Shown here: positions 8,306-17,397 of the stretch, piece after piece
How positions within the stretch are numbered: position 1 is the stretch's first letter
Layout of the letters: the number at the start of each line of letters is the position of its first letter
Source of the DNA: GYS-P2D sp964489125
GTDB lineage: Bacteria > Bacteroidota > Bacteroidia > Chitinophagales > Saprospiraceae
Assembly (NCBI GenBank): GCA_964489125.1
Contig: CAZAXY010000002.1
Span: 1 to 64,000 of the forward strand
Direction of reading: 5' to 3'
DNA: 64,000 nucleotides
Translations under genes and position numbers: made by a program
Notes under the pieces: model-generated
The model's input: only the letters and a program-made list of their open reading frames with translations
The model's database searches: none
Told to the model about the DNA's origin: nothing

Positions 8306-8698
8306 ATGGGACTTAAGAAAAGATCAAAAGCCAGCGCAGAATTCAACATGTCGTCATTGACAGACATCATATTCTTATTGTTGATATTCTTTATGTTAAC
8401 CTCCTCCATGGTAGTGCCAAATGCGCTCAATCTCAAGCTGCCTGGGAAATCTAAATCATCAACTGAACTCAAGGCGCCACCGACTAATATATCTATCAAG
8501 CGAGATGGATCATACTGGATAGGTGGTCAAAAGGTATCTATCAACAGAATAGAAAAGGCAATCCGTGAACTAGGCAAAAAAGGTCGTCCAGTAAGTATGA
8601 CCTTGTCTCCAAATCCTCGAGTCCCCAATCAGTATGTAGTTGCGATTATGGATATCGCATTTAGATATGGTGTGGAGACGATATTGACTGATCCTTAG
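8306..8698 (+). CDS. exbD: ExbD/TolR biopolymer transport protein (second copy)
   Basis: A 130-residue paralogue of the preceding ExbD with the same membrane helix and conserved Asp (SSLTDIIF) but a different periplasmic domain (LNLKLPGKSKSS..., then GVETILTDP at the end). Two non-identical ExbD subunits per ExbB operon is the common Bacteroidota arrangement. Start at 8306 lies one base after the first exbD stop, giving coupled translation. The next gene is convergent with only 12 bp between. Confidence 0.92.
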   Translation: MGLKKRSKASAEFNMSSLTDIIFLLLIFFMLTSSMVVPNALNLKLPGKSKSSTELKAPPTNISIKRDGSYWIGGQKVSINRIEKAIRELGKKGRPVSMTLSPNPRVPNQYVVAIMDIAFRYGVETILTDP

Positions 8699-8710
8699 TA
8701 AGTCTGCGAG

Positions 8711-9091
8711 TTAATATTCAGTAATTATCGACTCGTCATCGGTGATGGTTATTCTATAACCATCATTTATTGGGTAACCATTCGTATAGTACCCGAAGTA
8801 TTCTGTTTCCCTCTTTCCATTTCTGGTATATGTCAAGATATAACTGCCATCAATCTCAGGGAGACCATTCATGTCCAGCTTATACTTAAACTTGTTAGCA
8901 TTATTCAGTCCGATAATATCAAGATTTTCTCTTTCTGTAGTTGAAATACTAATGCTATCGATCAAATCATCAGTCTTCTTCATTACTTCAAAATCCATAT
9001 GAGGACCACTGCCAGCTTGGATTATTAGAATAAACACGAACATTATAAAAGCATAATATAGGTATGGGTTATTTGAATTTTGATCTATCAT
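8711..9091 (-). CDS. Membrane-anchored protein of unknown function
   Basis: A 126-residue protein with one N-terminal hydrophobic helix (YLYYAFIMFVFILIIQA, residues ~10-27) and an extracytoplasmic remainder rich in charged and Tyr residues, with a probable beta region (GSYILTYTRNGKRETEYFGYY). I recognise no family. It follows the S41 protease gene on the same strand after 46 bp and may be co-transcribed with it. Confidence 0.55.
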   Translation of the reverse strand: MIDQNSNNPYLYYAFIMFVFILIIQAGSGPHMDFEVMKKTDDLIDSISISTTERENLDIIGLNNANKFKYKLDMNGLPEIDGSYILTYTRNGKRETEYFGYYTNGYPINDGYRITITDDESIITEY

Positions 9092-9137
9092 AATTAGTTC
9101 GATTGGATCGCTCTCTTATTAAAGTATTGCATATCTT

Positions 9138-10907
9138 CTATCTCTCATTAATTATCTTTATCGCTCTTTCAATATATTCATCTATTCCTTGTGTTACTCC
9201 TTCAATAGCGCTTTCAACATAGACATCAGGCAAAATTCCAATACCGTGCAGCTGGGAACCATCATGCTTCGTAACCCTCATTCCTGTAAATAGTGTTGAA
9301 TATCCACCCAACAAGTTGACTTGTATAACCTCTCCATTAGTGCCCGCTGTAGGTTGACCAACTATCGTTGCTACATCATAGCGTTTAAAGTATGCTATAA
9401 TACTCTCAGCTTGGCTAATGGCTTTTCCATTTGTTAAGAGGACCACATTCTTAGCGCTTAAATGTGGCTGTTTAGGTTCTATACCAAAACCATAATAATT
9501 GAATGAATCAATGTCGTATGGTCTCGTCCTTTGAGGAACTTGCATCCAGTTCATACTGGTGTCCTCTGTGATAAAATGTTGAAGAATCTTCCAATTATTA
9601 TCATTAGGATAACCTCTAAGGTCTAAGATTATATCATTAGTTCTCTGCAATCGTGGAAGGTTCTTTTCAAAATTTTTAAAAGAGCTCTGTGATAGGTCGA
9701 TGTATAAAATAGAATCCTCAATATATCTGATACTTGCTATGTTAGCTTCTTCAGTTTTATATGAGTTGATTGACCTCCTAAACGAATGATCGACATTATT
9801 GATTCTAAGCTCGACTTCAGAGCCATAAGCGCCTTCCATTATTTTACGTCCAGCGATATAGTGTTTGTAACCTTCTGTGCTTGCGGATATTCTTGAATAC
9901 ACTTCATTATAACACTCATAGAACTCTTGTCCATTTATATGTGTAATTAGGTCTCCTCGCTTTATCAAAAGTTCGCTTTGAGCTTCAACGTCATTTACTA
10001 CAACTAATTTACCTTCAACTATTTCAGTGATTATCGGCGGTCGATATATTTGTGATTCTGAACTATGGAAATTAACATGACCATCATTCAAAGGAGCTGA
10101 AAACTTCTGAATGGTTACAAGATGATTCATAGCTGTCGAATCCATAAAGCATCTGTGCAGAGCATCTTGTAATTCAACCTCCCAATTAACTTCTACTTCA
10201 TCCCAATACGGATAGAAGTACTTAATAAGGTTGTAGAAATTAATAATATTACCTATTCTTAAGCTCAGGATTCTTGGATTCTCATACGTCGTCATAGAAA
10301 GAGTAGATGCAGCATCGCTATCTGGATAGGTCATCTCATCGTCGCAAAAGAGAACCATGGGGATGAGACAATGAACATTATCATCCAACTTGACATCTAA
10401 TGCCTCACCAAACTCTAAACTGCCTTCAAAAAGTGAATTTCCTTGAATTTCTCTATTGACTCTTAAGCTATTATACCTATTAGAATAATTAACAACATTA
10501 AAATCCAATCCCTGATGCTGCCAATAGGTAATCCTCTTATCGCTGACATCTAATGGTCGGTAATCAGAAGTATCGATTTCAATCTCATTTAGACTAAATT
10601 TGACTGAAGGGGCAATGTAATTGAATATTGAATTCAATGAATCTAATAACTCTTGATCAGTCCTGCAGTTTAGAACTCGTTCTGCCCCATAAGCCGAAAA
10701 ATTTGTCCAATCTAAAATCGCCGCCTGATCGCTTGGATGGAAATACTTAATTAACCCGTATACCTCTGCAAATACAAGCAGATTATCCACCTTATTTCTC
10801 TCAAATACAGAGCATTGGAGCAATTGAATTACACATCCAAAAAAGAAAATTCTGATCCCAGAACTAATAATGAAGCATCTCATAGGTATTATTCTTAAGG
10901 CGCACAA
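9138..10907 (-). CDS. S41-family (C-terminal processing) peptidase, envelope-exposed
   Basis: This 589-residue protein begins with a hydrophobic signal-like segment; Met9 (base 10883) is an alternative start that shortens the leader. After LLVFAEVYGLIKYFHP (an N-terminal motif seen in Bacteroidota S41 proteins) comes a PDZ-like segment (GDLITHINGQEF) and the S41 catalytic domain. The nucleophile is probably the Ser of AISQAES near residue 498, with VGQPTAGTNGEV following. It may process or degrade envelope proteins. It sits at the 3' side of the accessory block between exbD and tonB. Confidence 0.85.
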   Translation of the reverse strand: MCALRIIPMRCFIISSGIRIFFFGCVIQLLQCSVFERNKVDNLLVFAEVYGLIKYFHPSDQAAILDWTNFSAYGAERVLNCRTDQELLDSLNSIFNYIAPSVKFSLNEIEIDTSDYRPLDVSDKRITYWQHQGLDFNVVNYSNRYNSLRVNREIQGNSLFEGSLEFGEALDVKLDDNVHCLIPMVLFCDDEMTYPDSDAASTLSMTTYENPRILSLRIGNIINFYNLIKYFYPYWDEVEVNWEVELQDALHRCFMDSTAMNHLVTIQKFSAPLNDGHVNFHSSESQIYRPPIITEIVEGKLVVVNDVEAQSELLIKRGDLITHINGQEFYECYNEVYSRISASTEGYKHYIAGRKIMEGAYGSEVELRINNVDHSFRRSINSYKTEEANIASIRYIEDSILYIDLSQSSFKNFEKNLPRLQRTNDIILDLRGYPNDNNWKILQHFITEDTSMNWMQVPQRTRPYDIDSFNYYGFGIEPKQPHLSAKNVVLLTNGKAISQAESIIAYFKRYDVATIVGQPTAGTNGEVIQVNLLGGYSTLFTGMRVTKHDGSQLHGIGILPDVYVESAIEGVTQGIDEYIERAIKIINER

Positions 10908-10912
10908 AACAT

Positions 10913-11490
10913 CTAACTACCAAATAATTTCTCACCAACAGACGACATCTTGGCAATTTTGCTGATCCTATTATTCCTGGTCTTATCAGTCTTGGCCAGC
11001 TAATCTACCTTAATACGAACCGCTTGCTTGAGTCATTGATGTTATCAAAAAAGTCAAAGGCTCCATCAAGTAACTGCAATGTATCTCTCAGATCATCGGG
11101 AATGACCAAATTATCAACGTCATCCATGAAGTTCCACAATCCACTTTCTTTACCTCTCACGATAGAATCCATACCAGCTTGATGCATCTTTTGATCCTTA
11201 ATTAATCGATTGGCTCTTTCCTTATAAGTCTTTGCCCTATGCTGCACACGTCTTGGTGAGATTAACTGCATCGTTCGTTTATTATCCAGCTTCCTTCTGA
11301 TGCTGTCGATCCAGCCATAACACAGCAATTCATCTAATACTGCGTCTCTGGATACATACTTGCCCTGCTCTCTCTTTTTATAGGTGACCAACCATACCTT
11401 TTCATCTTGAGAATGGTTCTGATCTAACCAAGTTCGCAGTTCATCAGAGGAGGTTATTTCTACTTTTATGAAATTCTCAGTTTTTATCAT
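10913..11490 (-). pseudogene. YdeI/OmdA-family gene with a broken 3' end
   Basis: From ATG at 11490 the frame codes 161 residues typical of YdeI/OmpD-associated proteins (WLDQNHSQDEKVWLVTYKK, then LCYGWIDSIRRKLD, RTMQLISPRR), ending RFVLR then TAG at 11005. Full-length relatives continue with a helical tail of the type WI..AK...TR..RI.KI. That tail is present here in another frame: LAKTDKTRNNRISKIAKMS, then a proper stop at 10913-10915. Restoring it needs at least two changes, because both frames carry TAG at the junction. So the gene is truncated by about 28 residues; the remaining protein might still fold. Confidence 0.7.
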
Positions 11491-11527
11491 GTGGTTATTG
11501 ATACAAGGGGTGGTGGTAATCTCACAA

Positions 11528-12250
11528 TCACAAGTCTATCCAACTTGCTCCATTGTACAATCTCAATCCGATTGCACCGTCCTGACGATTAGTACCATCA
11601 TCCATGTATAAAGCACTATCATTAGGTTCGTCTGGGATGACTGATGTTGCTATGAGTAAATTAAAACCTTCTACGCCATTAGGACCTTGCGGACCTGCTT
11701 CACCGACTGGACCTGGATCTCCGGGGTCCCCAGCTCGACCTATAGGACACTGGGGTCCTGATGGACCTCTTGGCCCATCTGCACCTTGTGGCCCCTGAGG
11801 TCCTTGTGGCCCTTGTTCTCCCTCCACACCTCTGAAGGCGCTTAACGCAAAGTTTGCGAATGGGACGGACAGAAACTCATTACTGGATAGCACTTTGAAC
11901 TCCCCTGAATCATCCATGTCTAATTCGATAATCGCCCAGTAACTGCCTCTCCCCCACTCGATGGTTCTGAATTCACTTTGCAATGCTTCACCCCTCCCAA
12001 TCACGAGATGATAATAGCCATACTGATCTGTATTTACTTGATGAGATTCAGAATATGTTAGGTCTCCATCCGAGCTTCCATTTAAAATGGATATCCTGAG
12101 CTGAATGGTGCTATCTGCTATAGGCACTCTAGTCTGATCGAGTACAATTCCTTGATATGCCACGCCCAAAGGGGACTGTGCGAAACTCGCAGAAGCGCAT
12201 GTCATTATTAGAATGAAGCATGCCATTTTAATTAGTGTTATCTGCTTCAT
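11528..12250 (-). CDS. Secreted collagen-like (Gly-X-Y) protein, last gene of a 4-gene operon
   Basis: Start chosen at 12250, not 12262, because it gives a 4-nt ATGA overlap with the upstream gene and a cleaner signal peptide (MKQITLIKMACFILIMTC...SFAQ). About 240 residues: signal, an N-terminal beta domain (GVAYQGIVLDQTRVPI...LSVPFANFALSA), about 18 Gly-X-Y triplets (GPQGPQGPQGADGPRG and onward, with one Cys at GPQCP), then a short C-terminal module (DDGTNRQDGAIGLRLYNG, WIDL). The three collagen-like genes of this operon share this layout. Probably a surface-exposed fibre or stalk protein; function unknown. Confidence 0.8.
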   Translation of the reverse strand: MKQITLIKMACFILIMTCASASFAQSPLGVAYQGIVLDQTRVPIADSTIQLRISILNGSSDGDLTYSESHQVNTDQYGYYHLVIGRGEALQSEFRTIEWGRGSYWAIIELDMDDSGEFKVLSSNEFLSVPFANFALSAFRGVEGEQGPQGPQGPQGADGPRGPSGPQCPIGRAGDPGDPGPVGEAGPQGPNGVEGFNLLIATSVIPDEPNDSALYMDDGTNRQDGAIGLRLYNGASWIDL

Positions 12251-12960
12251 AGGTCTACCCAATTATTGCTGTCAAAATATCGGAAACCAGGGGCGCCATC
12301 CTGACGATTCGTTCCACTATCAAGGTAGATCTGTCCATCCTGCGGATTGGCTGGTGGATCATCTGTCAACGTGAGGGTCATCAGACCCGAAAGGCCCGCC
12401 TCGCCAATAGGACCATCAGGACCCTGAGCACCAGGGTCTCCCTTTTCCCCTTTAATAGGTACACCTAAGCAACAATCTGTTGGAGAAGGACCGGGGTCAC
12501 CAAACTCACCTGCTGGACCTTGAACGCCAGCCGGGCCAACACGGCCTTGCTCATTCAGGCCAACTTCTGCATAGAAAGCATATGGCACGGATAATATTTC
12601 TGATGCTCCAGCAAATGTATAGTTGGTGCCACCATCCGCATCTATACTTACATGAAGGTATCTTTTCTCTCCGAGTCTAAAAGCACTCGGTAAGTTTCCA
12701 TTAGACAATTGCTCACCTCGTCCGATGTTGATAGAAAATGTCCCCATAGCAGAAGTCTGTACTCTATGTTGCTCAGCAAATAGGCCAGACTCTTGCCCTT
12801 CTCCCTTTACCTCAATCAAAACTGAGATATCACGATCTATAATCGGATTACCAGAGGGCTCATTGGCAATAGCCTGATAAGTAAACGCATGAGGCACTTG
12901 AGCGATAGCGTTAAAACAGCAGTATAAAAGACAAAACATTAAAAGAAAAACTATCCTCAT
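12247..12960 (-). CDS. Secreted collagen-like (Gly-X-Y) protein, third gene of the operon
   Basis: A 237-residue protein with a signal peptide (LLMFCLLYCCFNAIAQ), an N-terminal domain (HAFTYQAIANEPSGNPI...EILSVPYAFYAEV), an interrupted Gly-X-Y region (GRVGPAGVQGPAGEFG, a non-collagen insert PTDCCLGVPI, then GEKGDPGAQGPDGPIG), and the shared C-terminal module (LDSGTNRQDGAPGFRYF, WVDL). The CC in the insert could cross-link chains, as the single Cys of the paralogues could; this is inference. It overlaps its upstream and downstream neighbours by 4 nt each, so expression of the set is probably stoichiometric. Confidence 0.8.
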   Translation of the reverse strand: MRIVFLLMFCLLYCCFNAIAQVPHAFTYQAIANEPSGNPIIDRDISVLIEVKGEGQESGLFAEQHRVQTSAMGTFSINIGRGEQLSNGNLPSAFRLGEKRYLHVSIDADGGTNYTFAGASEILSVPYAFYAEVGLNEQGRVGPAGVQGPAGEFGDPGPSPTDCCLGVPIKGEKGDPGAQGPDGPIGEAGLSGLMTLTLTDDPPANPQDGQIYLDSGTNRQDGAPGFRYFDSNNWVDL

Positions 12961-13700
12961 TGATCTACTTTAATGAATGACTTAGTAATTATCCCTTCTG
13001 CCGAGGCCATAGACAAATAATATAATCCAGCCGGATAAGCTGATAATGAAACCGATACTGCAGATTGAACTTGTTCTGCACTAAGCTCACGCCTTGACAT
13101 AAGCTTACCCTCGCTACTATAGATTCTTAATATAGAATCAGATAGCTGCTGGGTGAATGATATCTCTAATTGCCTGGCAGTAGGATTGGGATATATCGCA
13201 AGCACTGTCTGAGATAATATATTTTGATTAGATGTACTGACTTCAGCCTCTACACAGGTAAGTACTACAGCTCGATCTGCTACAGAACACGGCGTAGGAA
13301 AATCCGCCGCCTGAAAACCAAAAAGTACCCGCAAGCTATCTTCCTCCTCAAACTCTACTCCTTCGCCATAATAAGGGTCATAGATTAATCCATCGTCACC
13401 TCGAATGAAAAAGAATGGCGTCCCATCATCACAATTCTGAAAAAACATGATTCCTTGTTTCGCAGTGCAGAAGCTCAAATTCTCCGTAGCTAATGACTGT
13501 ACGGAATAAAGCAATCCTTGCGAGAGCATTATGCCCTCGTCCTCTTCTAAGCTATTGATAGGCTCTCCTAAAGCTGAGGTAATCACCAAATCTTCCGTTT
13601 CATAGGTTGCACTCTGAGAACCAATTAAATACGGCCCTATCCGCTGTGAATGCAGACTGCCTAGGATCATCGTGAATAAACTTAATAATATCAACCTCAT
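12957..13700 (-). CDS. T9SS-exported protein with C-terminal sorting domain
   Basis: A 247-residue protein with a signal peptide (LLSLFTMILGSLHSQ) and a mature region that starts with YLIGSQSATYETEDLVITSALGE, a pattern seen in surface proteins of this phylum. It ends in a type A T9SS sorting domain (AIYPNPTARQLEI..., then YSSEGKLMSRREL and AYPAGLYYLSM..., TKSFIKV). It would be carried across the outer membrane by the type IX system and could be the T9SS-linked member of this operon. It is the second gene, overlapping both collagen-like neighbours by 4 nt. Confidence 0.82.
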   Translation of the reverse strand: MRLILLSLFTMILGSLHSQRIGPYLIGSQSATYETEDLVITSALGEPINSLEEDEGIMLSQGLLYSVQSLATENLSFCTAKQGIMFFQNCDDGTPFFFIRGDDGLIYDPYYGEGVEFEEEDSLRVLFGFQAADFPTPCSVADRAVVLTCVEAEVSTSNQNILSQTVLAIYPNPTARQLEISFTQQLSDSILRIYSSEGKLMSRRELSAEQVQSAVSVSLSAYPAGLYYLSMASAEGIITKSFIKVDQ

Positions 13701-14395
13701 AGATCAACCCAGTTAGAACCATCAAAATATCTCAAGCTAATCGCTCCTGTAGTAGTGTTAGTACCGTCATCAACATAGATCTGGCCGATTTCAGGATTCT
13801 CTGGAGGAATGGAAGTTTTTGGGACGATCATTTCTCCATTCTCTCCTGTCGGACCTTGAGGACCGGGCGGGCCAATAGGGCCTGTAGGTCCTTTGGGCGG
13901 GGATGGACCAACTGGCCCACAAAAACCGGTTCGCCCAGTACGACCTTTAATTCCCGGTAGTCCAGGGTCTCCTTGAGGGCCAGATGGCCCTGGAAACTCG
14001 ATGAACTCAGCATAGGAGGCAACCAAAGCATACGGTACTGACAATAACTGGACGTCTCCGAGAGGAACAAATTGTTCTTCTTTAAGCCATTCTAACTGCA
14101 AAAAATACCGATTGTCACGCCAGCTTAAGCTATCATAATTTCCTCCTACCGCAGTTCCCGTACCAATATCAAGAGCAAAGTATCCTTGTAAGTCCGTTGA
14201 TGTGTTGTGGTCTTCCACATAAGTTACTTCACCCATCTCATCAAGAAGAGATGATCGGATTAAGATGTCCTCAAGGGTCACTGGTACATCATCTTCATCG
14301 AGTAGAATACTCTGAAAATTAAAAGTTAGTGGTATCTGTGATATGGCTACACCACAAATTGACATGAATAAGCCTAGAAAAATGAATCTCTTCAT
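13697..14395 (-). CDS. Secreted collagen-like (Gly-X-Y) protein, first gene of the operon
   Basis: A 232-residue protein with a signal peptide (MKRFIFLGLFMSICGVAISQ), the N-terminal domain common to the operon (LTFNFQSILLDEDDVPV...QLLSVPYALVASYA), about 16 Gly-X-Y triplets around residues 137-190 (GPSGPQGDPGLPGIKG, then a GFCGP triplet with Cys), and the C-terminal module (DDGTNTTTGAISLRYFDG, WVDL). The triplet region has Pro mostly in X or Y as in bacterial collagens. Operon promoter should lie in the 193-bp gap shared with divergent tonB. Role (adhesion, fibre or matrix) is inferred only. Confidence 0.8.
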   Translation of the reverse strand: MKRFIFLGLFMSICGVAISQIPLTFNFQSILLDEDDVPVTLEDILIRSSLLDEMGEVTYVEDHNTSTDLQGYFALDIGTGTAVGGNYDSLSWRDNRYFLQLEWLKEEQFVPLGDVQLLSVPYALVASYAEFIEFPGPSGPQGDPGLPGIKGRTGRTGFCGPVGPSPPKGPTGPIGPPGPQGPTGENGEMIVPKTSIPPENPEIGQIYVDDGTNTTTGAISLRYFDGSNWVDL

Positions 14396-14588
14396 ATAAG
14401 TTAATAGGTGCTTCTCCTTTAAATTAAGCCAACATCGAGAATAAGACTACTTCTCGTATAATCTTAACACGATATATGAGCGGTTCGCTTATCGTTTGTA
14501 TTTATAAATTTTCAATCTCAAACCACTTTCCTCCTCATATTGTTAAAATCGGCACAACTATTGTATTATAATTTTTCGTAAAGTCTAA

Positions 14589-15479
14589 ATGATTGTTAAT
14601 CAGCAAGAAATAGAGGATAGACTTATGAAAAAGTACTTCTACAGCTTAATGCTCCACATCGCAGCCATTATTGTTCTGCTATTGTTCGTTAGATGGACTC
14701 CAGATACATCAACTACCCCTGTAGAACATGTAATCGTAGTGGACTTCACCAATCGCCCAGAGCTTAACAAGCCAAGAAGTAAACCGCAAGCTCAAAAAAG
14801 TCAACCAACAAAACCCAAAGAAAACACTGTTCCTCAACCAATCAAGGCTCAAATACCAAAGGAGGCTCCTAAACAATCCCAAAAACAACAGGAGCAACCT
14901 AAACCGTCTGAAGCCGCTCCAAAAGCTGATGTAAAGTCTACTGCTCATGTCGACCAAGAAAAGATTCGGGCAGCAGAACAGTTAGCCAAGGAGCGGCAGC
15001 AGGAAGCTCTGGCCGAGGCTGAAGCTGAGCGAGCAAAGGCGGAAGCCGAGAAGGCAAAAAAAGAAGCAGAAAAGGCAGAAAGAAAGAGCTTCTTCGATAA
15101 TCTGATTAAAGATTCAAAGAAGAAGGCCGATGCTGCCGAAAAGGCTGCTGCTGCAGCGGAGAGCAACTCACAGAGTCAAGCCAGTGTAGTGTCATCATCT
15201 GATAACGGTGACCTATCCGATGACATCAGCAGCAGACAAGTTCTGAAGAAGCCAAACATCGTAGATAACACACAAAAGGAAGGACGTGTAGTGGTAAAAA
15301 TCTGTGTAGATGGATCAGGTAAGGTGATCTCAGCAAACTATACTCAAGTGGGCAGTACAACTACAGATGCACATCTTATAGATCTTGCCGAAAAAGGTGT
15401 GATGGACTATATCTTTTCGGAATCTCCTGCGGAGCGTCAGTGTGGTCGTGTGTTTATAGACTTCAGGCTAAGGGCTTAG
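14589..15479 (+). CDS. tonB: TonB-family energy transducer
   Basis: This 296-residue protein has a cytoplasmic N-terminus, one membrane anchor (LMLHIAAIIVLLLFVRW), a long Pro/Lys/Gln-rich then Ala/Glu/Lys-rich helical periplasmic spacer (residues ~55-195), and a C-terminal TonB-like domain (GRVVVKICVDGSGKVISANY...). Met13 (base 14625) is an equally plausible start (MKKYFYSLMLH). It would pass the ExbB/ExbD proton-motive force to outer-membrane receptors such as the one at 51030-53402. It shares strand with exbBDD but is cut off from it by the 8711-14395 block. Confidence 0.88.
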   Translation: MIVNQQEIEDRLMKKYFYSLMLHIAAIIVLLLFVRWTPDTSTTPVEHVIVVDFTNRPELNKPRSKPQAQKSQPTKPKENTVPQPIKAQIPKEAPKQSQKQQEQPKPSEAAPKADVKSTAHVDQEKIRAAEQLAKERQQEALAEAEAERAKAEAEKAKKEAEKAERKSFFDNLIKDSKKKADAAEKAAAAAESNSQSQASVVSSSDNGDLSDDISSRQVLKKPNIVDNTQKEGRVVVKICVDGSGKVISANYTQVGSTTTDAHLIDLAEKGVMDYIFSESPAERQCGRVFIDFRLRA

Positions 15480-15528
15480 CAGTTCGAAAGGTGGATATGG
15501 AGGAAGGAATGCTCTCCTCCCTTATGAC

Positions 15529-16527
15529 TCAATATCGTTCTCCATGGAATGCCGCTCTAGGTGTTAATCCAAGCACCTCAAACATCTCTTCATCATTCTG
15601 GTAGTCTGGATTGGGCGTTGTCAACAACTTGTCTCCAGCAAAGATCGAGTTGGCCCCTGCCATAAAACACATCGCTTGAGAAGACATCGATAACTCCATC
15701 CTTCCGGCAGACAACCGGACAACCGAAGTGGGCATAATGATTCGTGCCGTTGCGATCATTCGCACTAAATCATTGAAAGGAATTTTCTTCTGATCAGCTA
15801 GTGGCGTTCCCTTGACCGCTACTAATGCATTGACTGGTACAGACTCTGGATGCTTCTCTAAGGTAGAAAGGGTTAGGAGCATGCCGATACGGTCTTCGTG
15901 GGTCTCCCCCATTCCAATAATGCCACCTGAACACACTGTCAACTTGGCCTTGCGCACATTCTGAATGGTATTGAGGCGATCATCATAAGTGCGAGTCGTG
16001 ATAATATCGCCATAGTGCTCTTCTGAGGTATCTACATTGTGATTATAAGCATAGAGCCCAGCATCGGCAAGTTTCTTGGCCTGGCTTTCGGTGAGCATGC
16101 CCAGCGTGCAGCATACCTCCATGCCCATATCATTAACGGCACGGACCATCTCGCAAACCTTATCAAAGTCTGAGTTGTCTCGTACCTCTCGCCATGCAGC
16201 TCCTAAGCACATCCGTGATACACCTTGAGCTTGGGCATTGATGGCTTTCTTGACTACCTCATCAACTTCCATCAACTTATGGACTTTGACATCCGTATGA
16301 TAACGTGCTGCTTGTGGGCAGTAAGCACAGTCTTCTGGGCATCCGCCAGTCTTGACTGACACGAGACTACTCACCTGCACCTCGCCTATCTTGTGATATT
16401 GCTTGTGTACTTGTGACGCCTCAAACACTAACTCAAGAAGTGGACGATGATAGATATCTGCAATCTCATCTTTAGTCCAGTCGTGCCTCACTGCGTTTTC
16501 AACTTCTTCTTGGGTTAGTACAGACAT
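15529..16527 (-). CDS. bioB: Biotin synthase
   Basis: A 332-residue radical-SAM enzyme that inserts sulfur into dethiobiotin, the last step of biotin synthesis. The SAM-binding CxxxCxxC cluster is Cys63, Cys67 and Cys70 in GGCPEDCAYCPQ. Further conserved blocks are AYNHNVDTS, TVCSGGIIGMGE (with the [2Fe-2S]-ligand Cys), NALVAVKGTPL and RLSAGRMELS. Length is normal for BioB. It stands alone here, with no other bio genes nearby, and is convergent with tonB. Confidence 0.97.
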   Translation of the reverse strand: MSVLTQEEVENAVRHDWTKDEIADIYHRPLLELVFEASQVHKQYHKIGEVQVSSLVSVKTGGCPEDCAYCPQAARYHTDVKVHKLMEVDEVVKKAINAQAQGVSRMCLGAAWREVRDNSDFDKVCEMVRAVNDMGMEVCCTLGMLTESQAKKLADAGLYAYNHNVDTSEEHYGDIITTRTYDDRLNTIQNVRKAKLTVCSGGIIGMGETHEDRIGMLLTLSTLEKHPESVPVNALVAVKGTPLADQKKIPFNDLVRMIATARIIMPTSVVRLSAGRMELSMSSQAMCFMAGANSIFAGDKLLTTPNPDYQNDEEMFEVLGLTPRAAFHGERY

Positions 16528-16655
16528 ACGATTAATAAATTCTATTGATACCTGCTAAAATAATCAGGAGGCGCAAAAAGAAGAAAATTAAACTGGAATC
16601 AAAAATTTAACCAATAAGACCTTCTGGCAAAGATCATATTAGGTCTTGAGCACTA

Positions 16656-17171
16656 TTAAAACCCGCTTAATTCATATGAGAACTGTTCTTCACTGGCTAC
16701 ACTATCATGTTCTATAGTAACATATATGTCCAAGTGATCATCGGTCCTGATAATCGTACAACCGTCATAGTATGCACTTGTGCCGTCAAGTTTAATTAAG
16801 GGAAACTCAACATAATCTGCAGCTTCTTCCCAAGCTGTAAAATCCGACGAAAAGTGTTTTACCAACATACTTATACCCCGCTCTGTATTAGTCATGGTAA
16901 CATGCTCAGAGAATACTAATTTATCACCATTGTCATATCTAAAGGCACAGACCATCTTTCCATTTTTAGGCTTGCTCCAGAGTTCTTCTACATCACCACC
17001 GAGTCCTGTTCCTACCCAATAACCAGATAACCAAGCCATATCATCGACGGTATGATCTACAGATAACTCAATAGTGCTATCAACAGCCATGATATGTTCT
17101 GACACCCAAGATTGGCCTTTCAAAGAGAGACAAAAAAATATAGCTGAACTCAACAAAAAGTAGAATCTCAT
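16656..17171 (-). CDS. Secreted DUF6265-like protein
   Basis: A 171-residue protein with a signal peptide (FYFLLSSAIFFCLSLKGQ) and the pattern MAWLSGYWVGTGLGGDVEELWSKP, then MVCAFRY, EHVTMTN, MLVKHFSSDFTAWEE and YVEFPLIKLDG. This order matches proteins annotated DUF6265, a family of unknown function (from memory; moderate certainty). It is probably periplasmic. A 74-residue plus-strand frame in the gap beyond it looked non-coding. Confidence 0.7.
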   Translation of the reverse strand: MRFYFLLSSAIFFCLSLKGQSWVSEHIMAVDSTIELSVDHTVDDMAWLSGYWVGTGLGGDVEELWSKPKNGKMVCAFRYDNGDKLVFSEHVTMTNTERGISMLVKHFSSDFTAWEEAADYVEFPLIKLDGTSAYYDGCTIIRTDDHLDIYVTIEHDSVASEEQFSYELSGF

Positions 17172-17397
17172 AATCTTTAAACAATCTTCACATACCGCAT
17201 GATATCATGCTGCGAGAGTAAATATAAACGCTATACAATTAGTAGCTTAACACAACAATTAAAATCAAGAATCAATTACAAGGATAAAATTGCACCCGCA
17301 AGGGTAGTAGCAGATCAATTAGACCATAAAGTTGACTTAGATATCATAAAATCATCTCTGGAGTCCGAAGGACTATATAATAGTGGCGCTGAGAAAA

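Noticed and set aside
11604..11798. Plus-strand frame rich in Gly and Pro opposite the collagen-like gene
   Set aside because: It is the complement of the Gly-X-Y repeats, whose low-complexity codons avoid stops on both strands.
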